NCBI GenBank assembly: GCA_900551455.1
Contig: URVV01000005.1
Coordinates: 12,057-76,056, forward strand
DNA length: 64,000 bases
Direction of reading: 5' to 3'
DNA from: an uncultured Mycoplasmatota bacterium
GTDB lineage: Bacteria > Bacillota_I > Bacilli_A > RF39 > UBA660
Shown here: positions 34,909 to 44,204 of the stretch, one piece after another
Layout: each line of letters begins with the position of its first letter
Position numbering within the stretch: position 1 is the stretch's first letter
Translations under genes and position numbers: made by a program
Notes under the pieces: generated by a model
The model's database searches: none
Told to the model about the DNA's origin: nothing
Seen by the model: the letters and a program-made list of their open reading frames with translations, nothing else

Positions 34909-35641
34909 TTCTGATCTAGAATACCTAAAAAAATATTTAAAAGAAAACAACCTAGATGAAACTAACCTCATCAAATATCAAAAAGAATTACTTAACAATA
35001 GACCAATCCAATATATAGTAGGTAACGTAAACTTTTATGGAAATATTATCGAAGTAAACGAAGACGTTCTAATACCAAGATACGAAACAGAATTTCTTGT
35101 AGAAAAAACCATCTCTCTTGCCAAGAAATATTTCCCCCAAAAAATAGATATCCTAGATTTAGGAACAGGATCTGGTTGTATTGCTATTACCCTAAAAAAA
35201 CATCTCGAATCCAATATTGATGCCCTTGATATCTCAAATAAAGCCTTATCCATAGCCAGAAAAAATGCTCAAAATAATAATGTTAAAATTAATTTTTTAA
35301 ACAAAGATATAGCAACTTATCAAGAAAAACAATATGATCTAATTATTTCTAACCCCCCATACATTTCTGAAGAAGAAGAAATAATGGATTTAGTTAAAAA
35401 TAATGAACCTCATATAGCCCTATATGCTAAAGATAATGGCTTATATTTCTATAAAAAAATAATTGATAATCTCCCATTAATAACCAAAGAAAAATATTTA
35501 TTAGCATTAGAAATCGGATATAACCAAGCAATCCCCATAACTGAATATGCTAAAAATAAATTAAAAGATATCAACATTACTGTTGAAAAAGACTTGTCAA
35601 ATAAAGATCGCTATATCTTTATAACTAATATCAAAAAGTAA
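34868..35641 (+). CDS. prmC: Release factor glutamine methyltransferase
   Basis: PrmC (HemK) methylates the Gln of the GGQ motif of RF1. The 257-residue product has an N-terminal helical domain ending in NNRPIQYIVGNVNFYG, motif I ILDLGTGSGCIAITL, and the catalytic NPPY in LIISNPPYISEEEE. The start lies inside prfA, indicating translational coupling. Length is slightly below the usual 280. Confidence 0.94.
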   Translation: MKTNELNLNKAKYNSDLEYLKKYLKENNLDETNLIKYQKELLNNRPIQYIVGNVNFYGNIIEVNEDVLIPRYETEFLVEKTISLAKKYFPQKIDILDLGTGSGCIAITLKKHLESNIDALDISNKALSIARKNAQNNNVKINFLNKDIATYQEKQYDLIISNPPYISEEEEIMDLVKNNEPHIALYAKDNGLYFYKKIIDNLPLITKEKYLLALEIGYNQAIPITEYAKNKLKDINITVEKDLSNKDRYIFITNIKK

Positions 35642-35712
35642 ATTAAAATAAAAAATTTACTTTTTTTGTTTAACAATAAAATAAATATAACAATATATTA
35701 GTAGGTGATAAG

Positions 35713-36228
35713 ATGAAAAGAAAAATATTTTTAATTCTTCTTGCTTTAATAATAATAGCTTTATATAAACAAAACAATGAAATAGTATTAATACCAGACT
35801 CTTCTATAAGATTAAGAGTTATTCCTAATAGTAATGATCCTATAGACATTAACATCAAAGAAAAAGTTAAATCATATCTAGAAAAAGATATCTATACCTT
35901 AACTAAAGATACCCCCAATATAGATGATGCCAGAAGTATAATTAAATCAAATATTCCAAATATTGAAACAAATATCAAACAAATATTTAAAGATAACGAT
36001 TACCAACTTCCTTATACCGTCAATTATGGTAATAATTACTTCCCTGAAAAAAAATATCAAGGTATCACTTATGAAGAAGGATATTATGAATCATTAGTTA
36101 TTTCTATTGGTGAAGCCAGTGGCAGTAACTTCTGGTGTGTTCTATTTCCCAATTTTTGCCTTATAGATACCGAAGAAAGCCATACTTATAAATCATATTT
36201 TCAAGAGTTAATCAATAAAATATTCTAA
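35713..36228 (+). CDS. spoIIR: Stage II sporulation protein R
   Basis: SpoIIR is exported from the forespore and activates SpoIIGA, which processes pro-SigE. The 171-residue protein has an N-terminal signal segment (about residues 4-18), the conserved SIRLRVIPNSNDPIDINIKE (about 36-55) and the C-terminal GEASGSNFWCVLFPNFCLID (about 135-154). The protein is shorter than B. subtilis SpoIIR (224) because the C-terminal extension is missing. In Bacillus spoIIR also follows prmC. Start follows AGGTGATAAG. Confidence 0.93.
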   Translation: MKRKIFLILLALIIIALYKQNNEIVLIPDSSIRLRVIPNSNDPIDINIKEKVKSYLEKDIYTLTKDTPNIDDARSIIKSNIPNIETNIKQIFKDNDYQLPYTVNYGNNYFPEKKYQGITYEEGYYESLVISIGEASGSNFWCVLFPNFCLIDTEESHTYKSYFQELINKIF

Positions 36229-36267
36229 AACAAAAAAAAGAAGAGTAATATTTAATAGGTGAATATT

Positions 36268-36801
36268 ATGTCTTCTTTTTTTACTGTTTTATTAATTGGA
36301 ATAAGCTTAAGTATGGATGCCTTTTCTCTAGCCCTAGTATACGGTATGGCCGGATTATCTTCCGAAGAAAAAATCCTTTTATCCATCATCGTTGGATTAT
36401 ATCATTTCATTATGCCCTTAATAGGCCTTAATTTTGGTCTCATCATCAGTAAAATAGATATTATTAGTATTAATTTAATTGCGTCCATTATCTTAGCATA
36501 TATTGGAGTAGATTTAATCATTTCTAATTATAAAGAAGAAGAAACACTAACTATCAGTAGAATGGGATTCCTAATATTTGGTCTATCAGTAAGTATTGAC
36601 AGCCTTTCCGTGGGAATAGGACTAAAAGCTATTACTAATAACTATTATCTCTCATCAACTGTTTTTTCTCTATCAAGCCTAACCTTTACTTATTTAGGCC
36701 TTCTTTTAGGAAATATTATTGGTAAAAAAATAGGATCTTATTCTAAAACAATCGGAGGAATTATTCTGATAATAATCGCGATTATTATCTTTATTAAATA
36801 A
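36268..36801 (+). CDS. mntP: Manganese efflux pump MntP
   Basis: A 177-residue protein with six membrane segments of the MntP (DUF204/YebN) family: two homologous halves with SLSMDAFSLALVYG (about residues 13-26) and SVSIDSLSVGIGLKA, each carrying the membrane Asp that is needed for Mn2+ export. In B. subtilis mntP (ywlD) also lies downstream of spoIIR. The start at ATG 36268 is chosen because the upstream GTG belongs to the AGGTGAA site. No yybP-ykoY riboswitch is seen in the 39-base gap. Confidence 0.88.
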   Translation: MSSFFTVLLIGISLSMDAFSLALVYGMAGLSSEEKILLSIIVGLYHFIMPLIGLNFGLIISKIDIISINLIASIILAYIGVDLIISNYKEEETLTISRMGFLIFGLSVSIDSLSVGIGLKAITNNYYLSSTVFSLSSLTFTYLGLLLGNIIGKKIGSYSKTIGGIILIIIAIIIFIK

Positions 36802-36806
36802 AATCA

Positions 36807-36835
36807 TTGACAAAATAATATATAATTGATATAAT
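36807..36835 (+). promoter_or_regulatory. Consensus SigA promoter of tRNA-His
   Basis: Perfect TTGACA and TATAAT with a 17-base spacer, 12 bases upstream of the tRNA 5' end. Confidence 0.9.
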
Positions 36836-36847
36836 TACAAACGTACT

Positions 36848-36924
36848 GGCGGATTTGGTGAAGTGGTTAACACATTGGATTGTGGTTCCAACACGCGTGG
36901 GTTCGATTCCCACAATCCGTCCCA
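36848..36924 (+). tRNA. tRNA-His (anticodon GTG)
   Basis: Complete cloverleaf: extra G at -1 (36848) opposite discriminator C, acceptor GCGGATT/AATCCGT, anticodon stem TTGGA/TCCAA with loop TTGTGGT, T-arm GTGGG/CCCAC with loop TTCGATT, encoded CCA. Confidence 0.95.
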
Positions 36925-36961
36925 TTGAAAAAAGTGTTCGAACTATTCGAACTAAATATAT

Positions 36962-36990
36962 AAAGCAATCTTTTTACAGATTGCTTTTAT
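36962..36990 (+). terminator. Terminator of tRNA-His
   Basis: AAAGCAATC paired with GATTGCTTT followed by TATTTTTAT. Confidence 0.8.
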
Positions 36991-37071
36991 TTTTATATAA
37001 AATAAAGAACTAAACTAAATTAATAGTATATTCTCTTATTGAAAATATGCTATTAATATTATATTCTCAAA

Positions 37072-38406
37072 CTATTTAATTAAATAATTAACTACCTCAA
37101 TTAAATTCATACTATGAGAACCCTTTACTAAGATTGTATCTCCATCTTTAATAATTGTCTCAATCTTTTCTAACAACTCTTGATTATTATGAAAATAATA
37201 ACTATCAATATTCCTATCCTTAACGATATCATAAGTATATCTAGCAAGCTTTCCAACACAAATAACTACATCAATATTCTTATCTACACACTCCTTACCA
37301 ATACTTTTATGAATATCTGCTGAAAAATTATCCGTTTCCAGTATATCAGCAAATATAAAAACCTTTCTCCCATCCACCTTGCTAAGCATTGATAAAGCAT
37401 TTTTAACCGAATCTAAACTAGCATTATACGTATCATCAATAATTGTAACATTATCTTTTCTTAACACCTCTAATCTATGAGGAGTTAATTTAAATTCCTT
37501 TAAAGCATCTACAATATCATCATCACTAACTCCAAGTTTTTTTCCTACTGCATAAGCCAATAAAGCATTATAAACATAAGCTCTACTACCAACAGGTATA
37601 GTTATATATCTATCATTAATATAAAATTCAGAACTAAATACTCCCTCTTTTAAATCGTGAACCATATAATCACTTTTTTTATCTATTCCAACTGTTATTA
37701 AATTATCATACTTAACTGTTCTAAGCAAGTCATTATCATTATTAATAATTAAAGTTCCATCAACCATTCCATCCAATATTTCTAATTTTGCCTTAAGAAT
37801 ATTTTCTCTACTACCAAGATTTCCAATATGGGATGTTCCAATATTAGTAATAACCGCAACATTAGGCTTAGCAATATTAGATAAATCGTGCATTTCCTTA
37901 AAATGATTCATCCCCATTTCTAATACTAAACATTCCTCATCTTTAAGTTTAAGAATTGTTAAAGGAAGACCAATCTCATTATTAAAATTTCCTTCCGTCG
38001 CCAATACCTTATATTTTTTACTAAGGATTTTATAAATCATATCCTTAACCGAAGTTTTTCCTGTACTACCAGTAATTCCTACTACCGGAATATCATATAA
38101 TTCCCTTTTATATTTAGCAATATCTTGCAAAGCTTTAACTGAATCACTAACCAACACCACCGTTTTGTCCCTAATATAATCTCGATCAATTACTTCTATA
38201 TTATCTAAAACGCATACCTTAGCACCCTTTAAAAAAGCCTCCTTATAAAAAGAATTCCCATCAAAGTTTTCTCCTCTAATACCAAAGTAAACATCTCCAT
38301 CATAACAATTTCTCGTATCCTTAGTAAAATTTATACAAACAATATTCTCATCCCCAGAGATAAGTTCTCCTTTACAAATATTTACAATATCCTTAACATA
38401 TATCAT
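37072..38406 (-). CDS. murF: UDP-N-acetylmuramoyl-tripeptide--D-alanyl-D-alanine ligase
   Basis: MurF adds D-Ala-D-Ala to the UDP-MurNAc-tripeptide in the last cytoplasmic step of peptidoglycan precursor synthesis. The 444-residue protein has the N-terminal substrate domain with FGIRGENFDGNSF, the ATP-binding GITGSTGKTSVKDMI (about residues 104-118), the central EMGMNHFKEMHDLSNI typical of MurF, and the C-terminal IDDTYNASLDSVKNAL. Start was set at ATG 38406 behind GGAGGGATAGTT; the longer form has no binding site. No ddl gene is adjacent, unlike in B. subtilis. Confidence 0.93.
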   Translation of the reverse strand: MIYVKDIVNICKGELISGDENIVCINFTKDTRNCYDGDVYFGIRGENFDGNSFYKEAFLKGAKVCVLDNIEVIDRDYIRDKTVVLVSDSVKALQDIAKYKRELYDIPVVGITGSTGKTSVKDMIYKILSKKYKVLATEGNFNNEIGLPLTILKLKDEECLVLEMGMNHFKEMHDLSNIAKPNVAVITNIGTSHIGNLGSRENILKAKLEILDGMVDGTLIINNDNDLLRTVKYDNLITVGIDKKSDYMVHDLKEGVFSSEFYINDRYITIPVGSRAYVYNALLAYAVGKKLGVSDDDIVDALKEFKLTPHRLEVLRKDNVTIIDDTYNASLDSVKNALSMLSKVDGRKVFIFADILETDNFSADIHKSIGKECVDKNIDVVICVGKLARYTYDIVKDRNIDSYYFHNNQELLEKIETIIKDGDTILVKGSHSMNLIEVVNYLIK

Positions 38407-38498
38407 AACTATCCCTCCACCAAAATTATACCATACTTTAGCAAACATAAATATCTTGATAAAAAAAGTTTACAAATATTAATTGTAAACTACAAATA

Positions 38499-38843
38499 TT
38501 ATTGATTTAGTTTTCCTCTAGCATTATTTGTCATCACACACAACATATTAATAACAAAGTCTAGTTCTGAATTAGAAAGACAAGAACAATATTGATTTAC
38601 TTTCTTAATCTTATTTAATTTAGCCACTTCTCCCTCTTTACCATCAAGATTAACCCCGAGTAAAGAATCAATACTAACACTAAAAGTTTCAGCCAACCTC
38701 GTCAATACTTCAGCGGTCGGTAAAGACTTATTAGTTTCAATTCTGGATAAGTAATTTCTATTAATTTTTAATATCTTAGACATTTCTTCTTGACTAACAT
38801 TATTGTTATATCTGATGTTTTTAATTTTACTTCCTAAATCCAT
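38499..38843 (-). CDS. XRE-family transcriptional regulator
   Basis: A 114-residue protein with a Cro/CI helix-turn-helix in the first 60 residues (LGSKIKNIRYNNNVSQEEMS, ILKINRNYLSRIETNKSLP) and a short helical C-terminus (about 75-114), similar in layout to SinR-like regulators. A cluster of candidate half-sites lies upstream (38908-38947), pointing to autoregulation or control of the divergent HD gene. Start follows GGAGGTAAATC. Confidence 0.85.
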   Translation of the reverse strand: MDLGSKIKNIRYNNNVSQEEMSKILKINRNYLSRIETNKSLPTAEVLTRLAETFSVSIDSLLGVNLDGKEGEVAKLNKIKKVNQYCSCLSNSELDFVINMLCVMTNNARGKLNQ

Positions 38844-38907
38844 GATTTACCTCCACTACAGTTAATTATAATAAAAGGAAAGATATAAATTAACTCATTA
38901 TCAAAAT

Positions 38908-38947
38908 ATTACCATAATTGGTAGGAATATTACCAAATATTACCAAT
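38908..38947. promoter_or_regulatory. Cluster of ATTACCAA half-sites (candidate operator)
   Basis: Three direct copies of ATTACCA (38908, 38929, 38939) and one inverted TTGGTA (38918-38923). Copies are spaced 21 and 10 bases apart, about two turns and one turn of the helix, so they lie on one face of the DNA. They lie 65 bases upstream of the XRE gene and about 120 bases before the divergent HD gene. Confidence 0.55.
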
Positions 38948-39065
38948 AAAAAAGTAAAAACTATTATCTAAAAATATTGAAAAATATTAGTAATTGTTAT
39001 ATACTAATTATACATATAGAATTTTATCAATAACAAAATAGATATCCATATCAGAAAGGTAACAT

Positions 39066-39815
39066 ATGAAAAGTAGTAGATTATTAAGATATTTTGAAGA
39101 ATATATAAAGAAAATAGATATGAACAACACCTGGTCTAAAGCCAAGTATTTTCATTCTCTAAAATCAATGGATTTAGCAAAAATAATAGCTAGTGAAATG
39201 AATATCTTTACTGAAGAAGAAATCGTTGTCATCGAACTAATTGCTTTATTTCACGATATCGGTAACTTTGAACAAAAAAACTATAATTATTTAGATAATG
39301 TTGAACAAGATAGCACTATGAAATCAATTGAAATACTATTTGAAGATGGGTTAATTAGAAAAATAACTAATGAAACTAAGTATGACAATTTAATTAAATT
39401 AGGAATTTTTTGTCACAATAAAGATGGCCTTCCTAAAAACATAGATGATAAAACTATCTGTATATGTAATATTATGAAAGATGTCCACAAATTAGAAGAA
39501 CTACGTATGGTTATAAATTATCCATATATTGATAACCGTATTGATACATATCCTAGTACTCTCGTATATAACGACTTCAAATTATTTAGACAAATAGAAA
39601 ATAAAGTATCCGACAACAATGCCGATAACATCCTAATCGTATTATCTAATCTATTTGCCCTAAACTATAAATCAAGTTATTCAATTGTTCAAGAAAAAGA
39701 GTACATTGAAAAAATAACTAATTCTTTGATTTTTGAAGATAAAAAAATAGAAAAATTTTTTAAACAAATTGAATTAGTCTTAAAAAATTATATTAAAAAG
39801 AAAATAGAAAAATAA
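39066..39815 (+). CDS. HD-domain phosphohydrolase-like protein (paralogue 1)
   Basis: A 249-residue protein with an HD fold: a His in KYFHSLKSMDLAKII, HD pair in LIALFHDIGNFEQ, a further His in GIFCHNKDGLP and the Asp in NIMKDVHKLEEL where the usual form is RDADKLD. The metal motif is thus largely kept. It is about the same size as, and clearly related to, the HD gene at 40107-40853. The substrate is unknown. It lies upstream of the T-box leader and so is not controlled by it. Confidence 0.7.
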   Translation: MKSSRLLRYFEEYIKKIDMNNTWSKAKYFHSLKSMDLAKIIASEMNIFTEEEIVVIELIALFHDIGNFEQKNYNYLDNVEQDSTMKSIEILFEDGLIRKITNETKYDNLIKLGIFCHNKDGLPKNIDDKTICICNIMKDVHKLEELRMVINYPYIDNRIDTYPSTLVYNDFKLFRQIENKVSDNNADNILIVLSNLFALNYKSSYSIVQEKEYIEKITNSLIFEDKKIEKFFKQIELVLKNYIKKKIEK

Positions 39816-39818
39816 AAG

Positions 39819-39846
39819 TTGCAAAATAAAAATAATATGATATAAT
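39819..39846 (+). promoter_or_regulatory. Promoter of the T-box leader
   Basis: TTGCAA and TATAAT with a 16-base spacer and TG extension, immediately before the T-box leader RNA. Confidence 0.65.
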
Positions 39847-39864
39847 ATTGAATACATATTTAAA

Positions 39865-40077
39865 AACCGCGATCAAGAGGAGTAAGATAACATAAATTTA
39901 AAGAGAATTAGTGTTTGGTGTAAACTAATAATTTATTTATCCGAAGGTAGCTTGTGAGTTTTATATCTGAATTTAAGTAAGATATAACGGACACCCGTTA
40001 AAGTAATAAGTGATAGACAAGTCTATAAGAAAGGTGGTACCACGAGTAATTCGCCCTTTCATTATAGACTTTTTTTT
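39865..40077 (+). ncRNA. T-box riboswitch (valine-type) controlling HD gene and valS
   Basis: The leader shows the AGAGAATTAG and TTTGGTGTAAAC parts of Stem I (AG bulge and distal loop), the invariant T-box AAGGTGGTACCACG at 40030-40043 and a terminator stem AAGTCTATAA/TTATAGACT followed by eight T. A GTA triplet at 39947-39949 in CGAAG-GTA-GC is the likely specifier, a valine codon, in agreement with valS downstream. Uncharged tRNA-Val would favour the antiterminator and allow transcription of the HD gene and valS. Confidence 0.88.
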
Positions 40078-40106
40078 AAAAGAACATAAAGATAAAAGGT
40101 GATAAT

Positions 40107-40853
40107 ATGGATATTAATGCATTAAAAGAACAATTTACCAAATACGTATATACCTATGATATTCTAGATGAAGAAATAGCTAAAAAATACTATCACTCAT
40201 TAAGAGTAATGGATATCTCAAGACAAATTGCCCTAGATAATAAATTATCCAGTATAGATATTGAATTAGCCTCCATCATCGGATTACTCCACGATTACTC
40301 TAGATTTGAACAGTGGGATAAATTTCATACATATAATGATACTCTATCAATAGATCACGGAGACTTAGCAATTTTAAGACTTTTTAAGGAATATGAAATA
40401 AAAAAATACTACTCAAAAGAAATTTACTACGATATAATTTATGATGCTATAAAATACCATAATAAATATACCTATCCCAAAGACTTAAAAAAGTCAAACG
40501 ACCTCCATTGCAAGATAATTAGAGATGCTGACAAACTAGATATCCTTCAAATGGGTATTTCTACCGCTTCCTTAAAAGATGAAGAATGCTCCATCAGTCA
40601 AACAGTATCTAAATTATTTTTTGAAAATAAACCCATAGATTATCATTATACGACAAACAAAAACGAAACAATAATCTTATACTTAGCTATGATTTTTGAT
40701 CTAAATTACACATATTCATACAGATATTTAAAAGACCATCAAATCATAGAAAAAATATATGCCCCCATTAAAAACAAATCAAAATTTAAAAAATATTTTG
40801 ATCATATAAACAAATATGTTGATGAAAGGATTGATGAAAATGTTAGAAACTAA
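40107..40853 (+). CDS. HD-domain phosphohydrolase (paralogue 2, T-box controlled)
   Basis: A 248-residue HD-domain protein with a complete set of metal-binding residues: YYHSLRVMDISRQ, HD pair in IGLLHDYSRFEQW, DAIKYHNKYTYP and IIRDADKLDILQMG. It lies between the T-box terminator and valS and its end overlaps the valS start, so it is co-regulated with valyl-tRNA synthetase by valine starvation. HD enzymes of this type act on nucleotides or (p)ppGpp-like substrates; a link to amino-acid starvation signalling is speculative. Start follows AAAAGGTGATAAT. Confidence 0.75.
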   Translation: MDINALKEQFTKYVYTYDILDEEIAKKYYHSLRVMDISRQIALDNKLSSIDIELASIIGLLHDYSRFEQWDKFHTYNDTLSIDHGDLAILRLFKEYEIKKYYSKEIYYDIIYDAIKYHNKYTYPKDLKKSNDLHCKIIRDADKLDILQMGISTASLKDEECSISQTVSKLFFENKPIDYHYTTNKNETIILYLAMIFDLNYTYSYRYLKDHQIIEKIYAPIKNKSKFKKYFDHINKYVDERIDENVRN

Positions 40854-43371
40854 ATACAATCACGAATTAGTAGAAAATGGAAAATATGAAAAATGGAAAA
40901 ACAAAGAATATTTTAAATGTGATGAAAAATCAAATAAACCACCTTTTTGTATTGTTTTACCACCACCAAATGTAACTGGAGTTCTTCACTTAGGACACGC
41001 CTTAGATGTAACCTTACAAGACATCATTATTCGTTACAAAAAAATGGAAGGGTATGATACCTTATGGCTACCAGGAATGGATCACGCAGCTATCGCTACC
41101 GAAGCCAAAGTTGTTAAACGTCTAAAAGATGCCGGAATTAACAAGTACACTTATGGTAGAGATAATTTTTTAAAATCCTGCTGGGATTGGACCAATGAAC
41201 ATGCTAATATAATTCGTGAACAATGGGCCAAATTAGGCATATCTCTAGATTACTCTAAAGAAAGATTTACCCTAGATGAAGGAATGTCCGAAGCCGTAAA
41301 AAAAGTTTTTGTTGATTACTATAACCAAGGGTTAATTTATCGTGGTGAAAAAATAATCAACTGGGATCCAGTGGCTATGACTGCCTTAAGTAATGAAGAA
41401 GTAATTTATAGTGAAGAAAAAAGCGCTTTTTATCACATAAAATATTTTCTAGAAGACCAAAAAAACTTCCTAGATGTTGCTACCACAAGACCAGAAACTC
41501 TTTTTGGAGATGTTGCCGTAGCAGTTAATCCAGAAGATGATAGATATAAAGATTTAATTGGAAAAAAAGTTCTTCTTCCAATTGTAAACAAACTAATTCC
41601 TATTATTGGAGATGAACATGCCGATATAACTAAAGGTAGTGGTTGCGTTAAAATTACCCCAGCTCACGATCCTAATGACTTTGAAGTAGGTAATAGACAT
41701 AATTTAGAAATGATTGTTATTATGAATGATGATGCTACCCTAAATGACAACGTTCCATTAAAGTATCGTAAAATGAGTAGAGAAACAGCTAGAACCGCGG
41801 TTGTTGAAGACTTAAAAAAAGAAGGTCTACTTATAGAAATTGAACCATTAACCCACGAAGTAGGGCATAGTGAAAGAACTGGCGTTATGGTAGAACCAAT
41901 GTTAAAAAAACAATGGTTTGTAAAAATGCGCCCTCTTGCCGACAAAGTATTAGAAACTCAGCAAAAAAAAGATGAGAAAGTTAACTTTATTCCTCCTAGA
42001 TATGAAAAGACTATGAATCACTGGATGGAAATTACATACGATTGGTGTATATCTAGACAATTATGGTGGGGTCACCGCATCCCAGCTTGGTATAAAGATG
42101 ATAAAGTATATGTAGGATTAACTCCGCCAAAAGAATCCGGTTGGATTCAAGATGAAGATGTTCTTGATACTTGGTTTTCATCAGCCCTATGGCCATTTGC
42201 CACTCTCGGATGGCCTCAAAACAGTGATCTTCTAAAAAGATATTATCCTAATTCCTGCCTTGTAACTGGATACGACATTATTCCTTTTTGGGTTAATCGT
42301 ATGACTTTCCAAGGAGAAAAAATACTAGGAAAAAGACCATTTAATGATTGCCTCATCCACGGCTTAATCCGTGACAAACAAGGTCGAAAATTTAGTAAAA
42401 GTCTAGGTAATGGAATAGATCCTTTTGATATGATCAATCTCTATGGAGCAGACGCCCTAAGATACTACTTAGCAACCGATGTTGCTCCGGGAACAGATAT
42501 GCGTTTTGATGAAGATAAAATAAAATCCACCTGGAATTATATCAATAAAATATGGAATGCCGCTAGATTTGTTTTATCAAACATTGAAGACCTTCAAGAA
42601 ATAAAATTAGAAGAACTAAATAATGAAGACAAATGGATTTTAACTAAATACCAAAAATGCCTTCATACTGTAAAGAAGTTTATGGATAAATATGAATTTA
42701 ACAACGCTGGTGCAACCATATATGATTTCGTATGGAGTAGCTTCTGTGATAACTATATAGAAATGTCTAAATATTCCTTACCATCTATCTCAACAAAATC
42801 AACTCTATGTTATATTCTAACAGGAATACTAAAATTACTACAACCATTTATGCCATTCGTCACCGCCGAGATCTATTCTATGTTACCAACAAAAGAAAAA
42901 GAAGATTTAATGATTTGTGATTATCCTAAATACAATAAAGATTATATCTTTCTTGAAGAAGAAAAACTCGTAGATGATCAAGTATTATTCATAAAAAACT
43001 TTAGAAATACAAAAGTTGAAAATAACATAACAAAAGATATGAAAGTAATGTTTGATAACAATGAAGACATCACTCTTATTGTTAATATGTTAAAAATAAA
43101 TGATAATCTAATAAAAGAGCCATTAACTATAAAATCATATAAAGTTCTATCAAATAATTATAAAGCTACTATCTTTTTTGAAAAAATAGAAACCCCTGAA
43201 GATAAAAATATCAAAGAAAAACAAATTAATACTTTAAAAGAATCAATTGCCCGAAGAGAAAAATTACTTTCTAATATAAATTATGTTTCCAAAGCTCCAG
43301 AGAATATTGTAAACGCTGATAGAAAAAAATTAGCCGAAGAGAAAAAAATATTAGAAGAACTACTAAAATAA
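40834..43371 (+). CDS. valS: Valyl-tRNA synthetase
   Basis: Class I aminoacyl-tRNA synthetase that charges tRNA-Val. The 845-residue protein contains the HIGH-type PPPNVTGVLHLGHAL (about residues 43-57), the editing-domain segment DVATTRPETLFGDVAVAVNP, WCISRQLWWGHRIPAW, the KMSKS-type KFSKSLGNGIDP (about 517-528) and the C-terminal anticodon-binding domain with a coiled-coil tail. ATG 40834 is chosen because it is four bases from AAAGG; ATG 40840 is an alternative. The gene overlaps the HD gene by 20 bases and is controlled by the T-box at 39865-40077. Confidence 0.95.
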   Translation: MKMLETKYNHELVENGKYEKWKNKEYFKCDEKSNKPPFCIVLPPPNVTGVLHLGHALDVTLQDIIIRYKKMEGYDTLWLPGMDHAAIATEAKVVKRLKDAGINKYTYGRDNFLKSCWDWTNEHANIIREQWAKLGISLDYSKERFTLDEGMSEAVKKVFVDYYNQGLIYRGEKIINWDPVAMTALSNEEVIYSEEKSAFYHIKYFLEDQKNFLDVATTRPETLFGDVAVAVNPEDDRYKDLIGKKVLLPIVNKLIPIIGDEHADITKGSGCVKITPAHDPNDFEVGNRHNLEMIVIMNDDATLNDNVPLKYRKMSRETARTAVVEDLKKEGLLIEIEPLTHEVGHSERTGVMVEPMLKKQWFVKMRPLADKVLETQQKKDEKVNFIPPRYEKTMNHWMEITYDWCISRQLWWGHRIPAWYKDDKVYVGLTPPKESGWIQDEDVLDTWFSSALWPFATLGWPQNSDLLKRYYPNSCLVTGYDIIPFWVNRMTFQGEKILGKRPFNDCLIHGLIRDKQGRKFSKSLGNGIDPFDMINLYGADALRYYLATDVAPGTDMRFDEDKIKSTWNYINKIWNAARFVLSNIEDLQEIKLEELNNEDKWILTKYQKCLHTVKKFMDKYEFNNAGATIYDFVWSSFCDNYIEMSKYSLPSISTKSTLCYILTGILKLLQPFMPFVTAEIYSMLPTKEKEDLMICDYPKYNKDYIFLEEEKLVDDQVLFIKNFRNTKVENNITKDMKVMFDNNEDITLIVNMLKINDNLIKEPLTIKSYKVLSNNYKATIFFEKIETPEDKNIKEKQINTLKESIARREKLLSNINYVSKAPENIVNADRKKLAEEKKILEELLK

Positions 43372-43383
43372 ATAAAAATAGCT

Positions 43384-43436
43384 ATAGCAGATAATATATA
43401 TTCCTTATTTAGAATATACCATATCTGCTATTTTCT
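43384..43436 (+). terminator. Terminator of valS
   Basis: ATAGCAGATA and TATATTC arms pair with GAATATA and TATCTGCTAT arms, with a small internal loop, followed by TTTTC. Confidence 0.75.
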
Positions 43437-43482
43437 AATACATAAATATTATTAATTTGAAAATAATATAAGTGGTGAAAAT

Positions 43483-44157
43483 ATGAAAGACATAATAACC
43501 GTAATTACCAGAACCATTCTTGTTTTAATAATACTTTTCTTCCTCTTTAAACTAATGGGAAAAAAACAAGTATCTCAAATGAATATGTTTGACTATATTA
43601 CCGGCATCACTTTAGGATCTATTGTCGCCGATATCTCTCTTGATATAGAAAAAAATCTTTTAGCAGGCATTATCTGCATTCTCATTTATGTTATTACCTC
43701 CATTGTCATTTCCTCCCTAAGTTTAAAAGGTTATACCTTAAGAAATATTTTAAATGGCAAAGAAGAACTCCTCATCCAAGATGGTAAAATTAATCGTGAA
43801 AGCCTTCGCAAAAACAAAATAACAATCAATATCTTAGAAACCGAAGCCAGACTAATGGGGTACTTTAATTTAGATGAAATAAATACTGCTATCCTAGAAC
43901 CAAATGGCAAAATAAGTTTTGAACAAAAAGAAAAAGAAAAACCTGCTACTAAAAAAGATCTCGGATTAAATCCCCAAAATAAAGGCCTCGTATATAATAT
44001 AATTATTGATAGTGAATTAATAAAAGAAAACTTAAAAAATGCCAATATTACTGAAAAATGGCTTAATCACGAATTAAAAATTTTAGGTAAAAAAAGAGAA
44101 AACATTCTTCTCTTAACAATTGATTCCAATAAACAAATAAAAATATATTCTAAATAA
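43483..44157 (+). CDS. DUF421 (YetF-family) membrane protein
   Basis: A 224-residue protein with three N-terminal membrane segments (about residues 4-22, 36-54, 60-80) and a cytoplasmic or extracytoplasmic C-terminal domain. The signature GKKQVSQMNMFDYITGITLGSIVAD is typical of DUF421. In Bacillus, several family members are made in the forespore and affect spore resistance, so a sporulation link is possible. The C-terminal part has the usual LIQDGKINRESLRKNKIT and LNPQNKGLVYNIIID. Start follows GTGGTGAAAAT. Confidence 0.85.
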   Translation: MKDIITVITRTILVLIILFFLFKLMGKKQVSQMNMFDYITGITLGSIVADISLDIEKNLLAGIICILIYVITSIVISSLSLKGYTLRNILNGKEELLIQDGKINRESLRKNKITINILETEARLMGYFNLDEINTAILEPNGKISFEQKEKEKPATKKDLGLNPQNKGLVYNIIIDSELIKENLKNANITEKWLNHELKILGKKRENILLLTIDSNKQIKIYSK

Positions 44158-44198
44158 GTTAAAAGATATCATTTAATCCCCAAATGATATCTTTTAAC
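44158..44198. terminator. Bidirectional terminator
   Basis: A perfect 17-bp stem (GTTAAAAGATATCATTT and complement) with a seven-base loop between the DUF421 and U32 genes, which converge. Confidence 0.88.
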
Positions 44199-44204
44199 AT
44201 ATAA

